Part shown: one piece after another, positions 11,501 to 23,500 of the stretch
Layout: every line of letters starts with the position of its first letter
Position numbering within the stretch: position 1 is the first letter of the stretch
NCBI GenBank assembly: GCA_947568835.1
Contig: OX387603.1
Span: 3,449,701 to 3,513,700 of the forward strand
From: Protonemura montana
Taxonomy: Eukaryota; Arthropoda; Insecta; Plecoptera; Nemouridae
DNA length: 64,000 nt
Reading direction: 5' to 3'
Position numbers and translations under genes: made by a program
Notes under the pieces: model-generated
Database searches by the model: none
What the model saw: only the letters and a program-made list of their open reading frames with translations
What the model was told of the DNA's origin: nothing

Positions 11501-14500
11501 TCTCAACCCAGGTACGTCCCAGCCAGACTTATTGGCTTAAACAACTCAATCCTTGGACTCAGCGTAGATCCTGCGAGTTTCCCTATGTATCGCACGTATG
11601 TCTCCAGGAATTTATGGGTGGGAATTGCCAAACCAAACCAAAGTGCACAAGCTCAGGCTCGCGGTAATTGATGAAGTTTTAACCTACCGACTAGCGTATA
11701 CCAACATGCCATACCTATATACCTACCTTTGACACCAAGATGTATTGGAAAAGATCGCTAGATTTCATCCTACAATAGTTTATCTCATTTATCTTACTCC
11801 AAGAAAATAAAAAAGCTCTGTCCCTGCGACTAGAATTATTTTCTAAATACAGAAGTCCTCCTTTTCATTATCCTATCTACATACCTAATTCTCAAAGCAC
11901 AGAAACCTCGTGATTTCTCAAAATGCATCTAAATCCATACCTCTGGATGACACCTGAGATGACACTAGATAAGACAACGGTCCAGTGACCTGACGGTTCA
12001 GTGACCAAGAAGTCCGTTGCATTGTTAACGCACTAATTGTCCGGATCGCACACGCAGGTTCGAGGGCAAGCCTCTCGCTAGCAAGCCGAAGAAAGAGGAA
12101 CACCCTCAGAAGCCGGAGTACAAGCCGAAGAAAGATGTCAAAGGGCCTTCCAGGCAGGCGTACGCCCGAGACGTCCACTCAGACGTTGCCGACGACACCG
12201 AGTACGACGAGGATGAGAGCGCGCCGATGTTAGAGCTGACAGACTTCCTCAGGAAACCCATCCAGGTAATCAAAAGTCAAATATCCTACTAGAAGTACCT
12301 ACCACTAGACGTATCTACCACTAGACGTACCTCCCACTAGACGTATCCACCACTAGTCAAAACTGGCTCATTTCTCTTCGCAAACATGTGTATTTAGTGG
12401 CACAACTCTTCAAGTTTAGAAATTCCACGGCCGCCATACATTACGCTAGAGAGTACCGAGATAAATCAGACTTTGCATTGTGCTGCTTCAGTGCGACAAT
12501 TTGGATAACTGATTCCCAGCAAAGATGTTCCAGGCAGCTGACTATGCAGCTAGTCTACGTTATGCTTTACTTAACATATCTGTGACCATCTGATCTTAGG
12601 CGTATGTCCGAGCCCTCGTGGACGAGATGATGTCCGGCAAACCAGTGGGTGAGGCGAGGGGAGGGGGAGGGTGGGCAGAGCCCTGCCCCCCCGGTCCCCC
12701 TGGACCAGCAGGCGCGGACGGCGCCAAGGGTAAGTGAACATTACATTTTGTTTCAAACTCTTAGCCAACCCACTGTGTTGGCTGCTCCTGTCCAACAGCA
12801 CCAAGGACCGGCCACTGCTAAGCCTTGTCACTTTGACACACTGTGTTGTCTGCTCCTGTCCAACAGCACCAAGGACCGGCCACCGCTTAGCCTTGTCACT
12901 TTGACACACTGTGTTGGCTGCTCCTGTCCAACAGCACCAAGGACCGGCCACCGCTTAGCCTTGTCCCTTTGACACACTGTGTTGGCGCTATCTCTCAGAA
13001 TGGCAATCGCACTGTAAGTTAAAACTCTTGTGATGTTCTGTTGCACAGGCGTGAAGGGCGAGACCGGGTCGGGAGGTTCGAAGGGATCTCGAGGACGAGG
13101 CAGCCACGGGCCAAAGGGCGATCAAGGCGGGAAGGGTGCCATGGGCGACACTGGACCTAAGGGCGATCAGGGAGATAAGGGCGACACCGGTGAGTAACAG
13201 AAACAGCAGCTGCTCGCCGCTTGACTTCTTTGACATTCCCTTATCTAGATGTCGCCAGTAACCAATGCAGACTTTGTCTAAGGAAAGCTGTGCGGGCTAA
13301 GAAAGAGCTCCTAATGTTAGAAGTGTCGCGTCCAAGTGATCCAACTGTTTATGACGGGCTGATGTTCAACTCGGTAATGTGTTCGATGCAGGCAAGACCA
13401 GCTGGGTGCACGGCAACAGTCCGGGCATGAAGGGCGAGCCCGGTGACAGGGGCAAGACGGGAGACACTGGTAGCCCCGGCGATAAGGGCGACAAGGGCGA
13501 CAAGGGCGGTGGACACTCGCACGGACACGGCGGAAAGGGCGAGCCAGGAGCGAAGGGTGCCACCGGTTCGGGAGACAAAGGTACGTGCCCTTGAAACATG
13601 ATGTAGTTACAAGTAGCCATGTAGCCATGGGTTTTAAAGCTTACTTAGTCCAGGGAGCTCTCAATAGACATTTTGTTTGAAAAAGCTCTAGAAGACTAGC
13701 TTTCGTAATGTGTAAACTAGGGAATTTAAACTGAACTCCCATCCCAATGGCAGGAAGTTACAAATTATACCTGGGACTCTGATTAAACATGTAAGCCCAA
13801 TAGCAGGGCGTTTAGCATTAGACCCAGAATGAGTCAACCTTTAGGTTAACGTAAGCAGTTACATCAATATACATAAGGCCCAATGCAATGAGGCCAACGC
13901 CCCCCAAAGCTAACTGCGTGCTCATTGTGCAGGAGAGCCTGGGTCCAAGGGCACCAAGGGCGAGGCGGGCGAGGGGCACGGTCACGGCTGGCACGGGAGG
14001 GGCGAGGTCGGACCCCCCGGCCCCAAGGGCGAACCAGGGAGCGATGGCAAGGACGGCGGCGACGGCAAGGACGGCAAGGACGGGCCGCATGGACCCGTAG
14101 GTGAGTTTCAGGACGCGTTCAAGACGCGCGCAGGACATGGGCAAGGAAGGAAAGGTGTATGTTAGATAGGCATCTTTAATGGGAAGCAGGGACATGTGTG
14201 CCAAGGGATAGGGCATCGTGCAAGCATGGATGTGTACAGCTAGGTTGGCATCTTCAATGGGAGCCAGGGACATGTGTGCTAAGGTATAGGGCATGGTGCA
14301 AGCATGGATGTGTACAGCTGGGTTGGCATCTTTAATGGGAGCCAGGGACATGTGTGCCAAGGTATAGGACATGGTGCAAGCATGGATGTGTACAGCTAGG
14401 TTGGCATCTTCAATGGGAGCCAGGGACATGTGTGCCAAGGTATAGGGTATGGTGCAAGCATGGATGTGTACAGCTAGGTTGGCATCTTCAATGGGAGCCA

Positions 14501-17500
14501 GGGACATGTGTGCCAAAGTATAGGGCATGGTGCAAGCATGGATGTATACAGCTAGGTTGGCATCTTCAATGGGAGCCAGGGACATGTGTGCCAAGGTATA
14601 TGGCATGGTGCAAGCATGGATGTGTACAGCTGGGTTGGCATCTTCAATGGGAGCCAGGGACATGTGTGCCAAGGTATAGGACATGGTGCAAGCATGGATG
14701 TGTACAGCTAGGTTGGCATCTTCAATGGGAGCCAGGGACATGTGTGCCAAGGTATAGGACATGGTGCAAGCATGGATGTGTACAGCTGGGTTGGCATCTT
14801 CAATGGGAGCCAGGGACATGTGTGCCAAGGTATAGGACATGGTGCAAGCATGGATGTGTACAGCTGGGTTGGCATCTTCAATGGGAGCCAGGGACATGTG
14901 TGCCAAGGTACAGGGCATGGTGCAAGCATGGATGTGTACAGCTAGGTTGGCATCTTCAATGGGAGCCAGGGACATGTGTGCCAAGGTATAGGGCATGGTG
15001 CAAGCATGGATGTGTACAGCTAGGTTGGCATCTTCAATGGGAGCCAGGGACATGTGTGCCAAGGTATAGGACATGGTGCAAGCATGGATGTGTACAGCTG
15101 GGTTGGCATCTTCAATGGGAGCCAGGGACATGTGTGCCAAGGTACAGGGCATGGTGCAAGCATGGATGTGTACAGCTAGGTTGGCATCTTCAATGGGAGC
15201 CAGGGACATGTGTGTCAAGGTACAGGGCATGGTGCAAGCATGGATGTGTACAGCTAGGTTGGTACCTTCAATGGGAGCCAGGGAAAACAAAGACGAGACA
15301 AGTTCATGGCAGTAATTTGCCAGTTGTACCAGGGCAGTTCTAGCTCTGCTTGAAGCGTTCGGCAGACACACTGACACTTACTATCCGCAGGACACCCCGG
15401 ACATAACGGCAAGGACGGAGGGGACGGAGCCGAGGGCCCGCAAGGAGCTAAGGGCTCCAAGGGCAGTCGCGGCGCCGACGGAGCTGCAGGGGCAGCGGGA
15501 GCCGACGGACAGGACGGTCAAGACGGTGCTAAGGGCGCGAAGGGCTCCAAGGGTCCTCCTGGTCCTGGATGGCCAGCTAAGGATCCACAACCCTGGGTCG
15601 ACTAGGGGCTGGGAAGACCAGTATTCTACCTTAGCTACTCATTATACCTTAGGCGACTCATTTGCACGCAAACACCAGGAGCTTCTGATATTTTTTGAAA
15701 CTGGTGCAAGTCGTTCGGTTTGAAACGTACCTCCTCAAAGAGTGCCAACCGCAAACTGATATTTCTTGTCAACTAGCCTGAGTAAAATCGGCTCCTAGCA
15801 CCGCAATGAAATTCAAGAAATCATGCAGCCGTGTTAACATTGCGAACAATCTGCTGTCGCCTGTGCTTCAACTCTTCTGTCAGCATTGGCGCTAGCAGAG
15901 GCCACAGAATACCACCGTTGCATGCATTTATGTTGCCGTTGTTTTCAATTGGAAATAAAGACACTATTTTTTTATCTTTACTTGATGGCGTTTTTTTTGT
16001 CAATATGTGGTCATATATGTACATACTGTGATCCTATCAACCTACCATCCTATCACAACATATCACCTATCACAACCTATCACCTATCACAATGAATCAC
16101 CTACGATGGCTGTTAAGTTTTCAAAGCAAACAGATGTCACATAGAAACTCACTTGTTATTTTAATTGCTATAAAATCGGCACCTAACGTTTGAAGCATTG
16201 GCTTCTCGATCGCTTGTGGCGGAAACTCGGGCTATTGTCAAGGATCGGGCTATTGTTCATGTCGAGGCAGAATGATGTTCTTTGGAAGCCACCATTGGAA
16301 CTATTACTTCTTGATTGAATCTCAGTTCCTGGGACCGACAGTTTTATCCCCGAACCGGGAAATGGAACTGGGACCTTAATGAATTGTCTTCAAAAGCCAG
16401 AACAGAACTTTTGACAGCTTAAAAATGGATACATTTAAAATGCTTTTCTTAAAACTTGGCTGGATGGATTCACAGAAATGTTCTATCAAAAATGCAATGC
16501 CAGTCATTTGACTAAACTTGATGAATCGTTCAGGAGACGTTGAAAGAAGTACGAGAGTCGACCCTTTCCAAAGCAATATAAAGAGAAGAATTGATGACCA
16601 AAGAAAGTGTGCTAATCGACAACTCAACGCAAGCACAGCCCAATTTAGTATCACCGATCAGGATATCCAACATCGAAACAATCGCATGTCGCAACAATAC
16701 CAGCCACCAACATATAAGTACTATTGACAAACAATTGTTGCCTTCAGTGCTTTAAATGTACAACAATCAATGTACATTGTTGATAAACAAATGGTTTATT
16801 GCGCCCCTTGGATTGAATACCGAACGGTTTGGCGTGTTGGAAACACCGGTTCTCGTTAGATCATCGAAGTTAAACAACACTGCGCTGGGTCAGGTATTGG
16901 ATGGGTGACCATCATACACATGACCAGTTCTGTTCGGGAGAGAGGTTGGAGGGATGAAAGTTAAGCAACACTGCGCTGGGTCAGGTATTGGATGGGTGAC
17001 CATCATACACATGACCAGTTCTGTTCGGGGGAGAGGTTGGAGGGATGAAAGTTAGTACAGCAACTTCACTCGCCTTGCTTATCAACCTCTCGACAGCATG
17101 GATTTGTGGAGGAATCCTGCTGTTTGAGTTGTGCCGTCCTTCGGAAGGGACGTTAAGCCGGTGGTCCCCTTGGTGCTGTTCGACAGGAGTAGGCTACGTG
17201 CCGGCACCGGGTTTCCCCTCCTCCCTTCTAGGCTAGGTTAGGTTCATCATCATCCTCATCCACTCATTCACCGACGCCATTAGACCAATGCCACTTGGCC
17301 AGATGTCAAAACAGTGCGTCGTTAAACACCACAAATAATAATAATAATTGGATTGAATCTCGGCGTGGGCAGGACAAAGTCTGAGCCAGCGGCAACTCAC
17401 CACGTAAAGCTTCTTCCACGTGATGCCCCATTCTCGCAGTACGAGCGTCACCTCCCTCACGACCGGATCTTCTTGCGGCACCACACACTCGAACAACCTG

Positions 17501-20500
17501 CACAGAGAACCAAGCGTGCAGGTTCTAGGTAGAGACAGAACGTTGATATTAAACCGTTGAGTGTGCAGGTTCTAGGTAGAGACAGAACGTTGATATTAAA
17601 CCGTTGAGTGTGCAGGTTCTAGGTAGAGACAGAACGTTGATATTAAACCGTTGAGTGTGCAGGTTCTAGGTAGAGACAGAACGTTAATGTTAAACCGTTG
17701 AGTGTGCAGGTTCTAGGTAGAGACAGAACGTTAATGTTAAACCGTTGAGTGTGCAGGTTCTAGGTAGAGACAGAACGTTGATGTAAAACCGTTGAGTGTG
17801 GGCAGGTTCTAGGTAGAGACAGAACGTTAAGTGTGCAGGTTCTAGGTAGAGACAGAACGTTAATGTTAAACCGTTGAGTGTGCAGGTTCTAGGTAGAGAC
17901 AGAACGTTAATGTTAAACCGTTGAGTGTGCAGGTTCTAGGTAGAGACAGAACGTTGATATTAAACCGTTGAGTGTGCAGGTTCTAGGTAGAGACAGAACG
18001 TTGATATTAAACCGTTGAGTGTGCAGGTTCTAGGTAGAGACAGAACGTTGATATTAAACCGTTGAGTGTGCAGGTTCTAGGTAGAGACAGAACGTTAATG
18101 TTAAACCGTTGAGTGTGCAGGTTCTAGGTAGAGACAGAACGTTGATGTAAAACCGTTGAGTGTGCAGGTTCTAGGTAGAGACAGAACGTTGATGTTAAAC
18201 TGTTGAGTGTACAGGTTCTAGGTAGAGACAGAACGTTGATGTTAAACTGTTGAGTGTGCAGGTTACAGGTAGAGGCAGAACATTGATGTTAAACCGTTGA
18301 GTGTGCAGGTTCTAGGTAGAGGCAGAACGTTAATGTTAAACCGTTGAGTGTGCAGGTTCTAGGTAGAGATAGAATGTTGATGTTCAGCTGCCTGCGGAGC
18401 AAACGAGGCCGGCAACACGTGGTAACAGAAGACGAATACAGATGGAGCTTGCAGCCGTTCTTTTAAGCAAACCTCTACAATTAAATAATTACGACTCAAC
18501 ATATCGTTACATGCATAGCAATCGTTGAGGTAAAAATTGATGGAGATCATTTGAGCATGAATAGTCTCAAAAGCGAGTAACCTACGAGAAATATCGAAAT
18601 GATATTTCATTCCGGGAGTTGATATTTTATTACGTGTTCAACCTTACCCTTCGTTGTCGACCTTGCACGGCTTGAGGAAAATGTATGCCACCGGAAAGAT
18701 GCCCTGCAATTTGAGAAAAAACCAAGGTTAGAGCACCCAAATAATGCACCATTTTTAATTAATTTTAATTTTTAATGTATTTACTATTGAAGTCTAGTTC
18801 AAGAGTTTCTATGCTGGGTAACAGCAGAATAAACAGAATGCCCAAGACAATGGTCCTGGAATCCTAGAATTGGTAGGCTGTTTTGTTCAATGCCTCACCG
18901 GCTTTATGTGTCTTTATATAAAAGAACAAGAATTATCTATAATTTCTCTCAAAGTTTAACAGGTCAACGCTGAACTCGATGCATAGTGAACAAAGACTGT
19001 CGGAAGTTTAATTAAACATTCAGCTAACGACCTCTACCCTGAATGTAGGGTTCGTCTGACGTTTGCAGCGAGAAGGAATTATATGCAAGTATAATCAATG
19101 TCTGAATTACCTTGATCGCTCTGTTTTTAGTGGAAAACCCTCGGAACCATCCTGAAATAAAATCAGACGCAACAGTGAGTGACGAGGTCATTTGTCTGGG
19201 AAAGCAAAATTGTTACTCTGTTAGTAAAACAAGTCAAGTTAAGATCAGCATTGCAATAACCAGAGAATCTATCCTTATTCTGTGATATGACTAGGTTATA
19301 TTTTCACATTGCAAAAGCTAATTTACGATTGGAAGTAAATACTCTAAAAAATTGCTTTACATCTGTATGATATCATGTTGTATCGAAAAATAACAACTTC
19401 ATATCGACTTTATACGCTGGTGCTTTGCTACTTTGGTACCAACTAAACAGGGATAGATTTAGTCAATTGCTATTAAGTAAAAATATTAACACCATGGCAC
19501 CCCTGCTACGCAACATCAATACATGAGCTGGCCGCACTCAAAATTAAGAAAACACCTGGAAACAAGTTGTGAACTCAATTTTCATCAGGAGGTGCCAGAG
19601 TTCATCCTGATCGCCGCCCTCCAAATAGTGATTTCTGTGATATACCCCCCGAGGTTCCAGGCAAATGCCAGCTGATCGGACTTGAGAACCGATTTCCATG
19701 AATGAAACTACCCAATGATATTCTCACCGGCACATTCCTCCAGGATCTGCACCGTCTCCCCGATTTCGAGCGTGAGGCCGTAGCGTGTGTCGCCCTTGAA
19801 GTTGTATACGGCTGAAACAAACACAACAAACAAATGTCATGTCATGTCAACAAAGACAGGCACTGGGTCTGAACATTACAGTCCTGGTCTCCTAAACTCA
19901 ACAAACAGGATACGGTCCCTAAGCTGACAACGTCAATCCTTGCTTTTAACCCTTTCATTGGTTTTTTTTTTGTGAATAATATTCTATTACTATTGTAAAA
20001 ATGGTTCAATGTGATTGCTTCAATTAATATTGAACATAACTGTTAAATAAACTAGTGGGATATATACTTCCCACTGATGCTCTGTAGTTGAACATATATA
20101 CTTCCCACTGATGCTCTGTAGTTGAACATATATACTTCCCACTGATGCTCTGTAGTCGAACACATATACTTCCCACTGATGCTCTGTAGTTGAACATATA
20201 TACTTCCCATTGATGCTCTGTAGTTGAACATATATACTTTCCACTGATGTTCTGTAGTTGAACATATATACTTCCCACTGATGCTCTGTAGTTGAGCATA
20301 TATCCTTCCCACTGATGCTCTGTAGTTGAACATATATACTTCCCACTGATGCTCTGTAGTTGAACATATATACTTCCCACTTATGCTCTGTAGTTGAACA
20401 TATATACTTCCCACTGATGCTCTGTAGTTGAACATATATACTTCCCACTGATGCTCTGTAGTTGAACATATATACTTCCCACTGATGCTCTGTAGTTGAA

Positions 20501-23500
20501 CATATATACTTCCCACTGATGCTCTGTAGTTGAACATATATACTTCCCACTGATGCTATGTACTTGAACATATATACTTCCCACTGATACTCTGTAGTTG
20601 AACATATATAGTTCCCACTGATGCTCTATAGTTGAACATATATACTTCCCACTGATGCTCTGTAGTTGAACATATATACTTCCCACTGATGCTCTGTAGT
20701 TGAACATATATACTTCCCACTGATGCTCTGTAGTTGAACATATATACTTCCCACTGATGCTCTGTAGTTGAACATATATACTTCCCACTGATGCTCTGTA
20801 GTCGAACATATATACTTCCCACTGATGCTCTGTAGTTGAACATATATACTTCCCTCTGATGCTCTGTAGTTGAACATATATACTTCCCACTGATGCTCTG
20901 TAGTTGAACATATATACTTCCCACTGATGCTCTGTAGTTGAACATATATACTTCCCACTGATGCTCTGTAGTCGAACATATATACTTCCCACTGATGCTC
21001 TGTAGTTGAACATATATACTTCCCACTGATGATCTGTAGTTGAACATATATACTTCCCACTGATGCTCTGTAGTCGAACATATATACTTCCCACTGATGC
21101 TCTGTAGTTGAACATATATACTTCCCACTGATGCTCTGTAGTTGGACATATATACTTCCCACTGATGCTTAGCAAGAAAATTGCAATTTTTTTTTATTTA
21201 CACTCCTCCAAACAACTTCTTCAGCACAAGAGAGAGTGCACCATTGTGAATTGTTTCAAGAATGTAATACGCAGTTGGAACATAATTTTGGAGCGGAAAA
21301 GCTTAGGGGAAGGCGCCAATGAAATCAGTTTGGCATACGAATATAATTTTCTCACAAATATAGGGTCTGATCACAGATTATACAGCCCCAGAAAAGATAT
21401 AAACTTTATCGGATGAGTCTGAAAGTTTTCGACCACTTGCGTTTACTTGCGTTAATTTCCTTAAATATTAAATTGAATCGACCCAATTTTTTGTGGCGTA
21501 AGAACTCATTTCAGCTACGTAGTAAATACACTGGACTAACATAAAAACAAAAAATCGTAAAAACTTCAAAAAGAACATTTTTTTCCAAATTTTTTCATAT
21601 TTATTCAGAAAAATTTAACAAAAAATAAACCTTTTGACCGGATAAGCAGGTAGCACAGTGTTCCTAGACGTATTAGCGTAGGTATTAGTCAGTATTCTAT
21701 AAGTCACAATGTAGCCCCCCCCCCCCCCCCCCCCCTTCTGAATTCTGAGGTGAGGTCCATGAATCTGTGTGAAGTCACAAAAGACAAGATCAATGCAATC
21801 CCGACTTCCTGTGCAAGACCTGTCCTAACCTGCCTCAAGACTTGGGAGAGAATTAGTCAAGTGCTAGTAATTATCATACGCCGCAAGGAGCACCAATAAA
21901 ACATGACTTGAAGACTGCCATATTGTTGTAGAGAAGAAAGATTAACTGGGGAATTAAACCATTTCAGCGCAAGTCGTCGCTAATTGCAAAGAAAGAGCAT
22001 TCTAGTCGTGTTCGTTGACCTAGACAGGAAATGGATGGATATCTCATCCCAAGATCGTGTGTATGCGGTGTCTCGCCGCTTCCTGTTCTTCTTCTGTGAC
22101 ATAAGAAGGCAGACAAAGCAAGCCTCGATGTCTTCAATTACATCACAAGGCTTCAGAAGAAAATGCTGAGTGACAGTGCGTTTGTGACTACTTTTTACGA
22201 CCGCAGTAATACGTTATGATTGACATGACAACGCCTTGGGATTACAACCATCGACTAGAAGATAAGGAAATAATATCTTAGCACGAGACGAGCATAACAC
22301 AAGAACACCGGGGTTCACCCTCGGCTCCCTGACGAGACGGGATTACTTCATCGTCAGCCTGTTATTTCTCGATTGCCAGAAGAGCACGGCCACAGTATGG
22401 GCCAACAGTCAAAGTGACAAGGCTAAGCGGTGACCGGTCCTTGGTGCTGTTGGACAGGAGCAGCCAACACAGTGTGTCAAAGTGACAAGGCTAAGCAGTG
22501 GCCGGTCCTTGGTGCTGGTGGACAGGAGCAGCCAACACAGTTTGTCAAAGGGACAAGGCTTAGCGGTGACCGGTCCTTGGTGCTGTTGGACAGGAGCAGC
22601 CAACACAGTTTGTCAAAGGGACAAGGCTTAGCGGTGACCGGTCCTTGGTGCTGTTAGACAGGAGCAGCCAACACAGTGTGTCAAAGTGACAAGGCTAAGC
22701 AGTGGCCGGTCCTTGGTGCTGGTGGACAGGAGCAGCCAACACAGTTTGTCAAAGGGACAAGGCTTAGCGGTGACCGGTCCTTGGTGCTGTTGGATAGGAG
22801 GAGCCAACACAGTTTGTCAAAGGGACAAGGCTTAGCGGTGACCGGTCCTTGGTGCTGTTAGACAGGAGCAGCCAACACAGTGTGTCAAAGTGACAAGGCT
22901 AAGCAGTGGCCGGTCCTTGGTGCTGGTGGACAGGAGCAGCCAACACAGTTTGTCAAAGGGACAAGGCTTAGCGGTGACCGGTCCTTGGTGCTGTTGGACA
23001 GGAGCAGCCAACACAGTTTGTCAAAGGGACAAGGCTAAGCGGTGGCCGGTTCTTGGTGCTGTTGGACAGGAGTAGCCAACACAGTTTGTCAAAGGGACAA
23101 GGCTTAGCGGTGACCAGCCCCTGTTGTTTCTGTCCTGGTTCTGCCACCCCCAGCCGATGACCAGACTCACACGTATCACACTCGTACGATTGTCATGGTG
23201 CTGCTTGCAAAGATCATCGGTGGTCGGACAATGGGCCTGGAATTTAAGTCCCAGCATAAGGGTGCAGGGACGAATCGATTTCCAAGTGGTGTCGAGGGTG
23301 CAGCGAGGAATAAATTTAGTTGGGGAGTCTGCGATAGCATCTAGTATTATGTGCTCGTCGGTATAAATGCACCACTCTGGCTCTATTCACTTTGAACATG
23401 CAGGGGTGTGGAATGGGGTGGGGTGGAAGGTATGGGGGGTGAAACTTTTAAGTAATAGTTTTTTATCTGTATTGTGTGAATTGACACTGCTTTTGTAGTA

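Noticed and set aside
13818..15377. 519-codon - strand frame and 329-codon + strand frame
   Set aside because: Both are products of the 78-bp minisatellite, whose period is a multiple of three, and they overlap antisense or intronic collagen sequence.
20020..21175. Repetitive - strand proteins of up to 264 codons
   Set aside because: Three frames encode the same peptide offset by the 34-bp repeat, inside DOCK intron 1.
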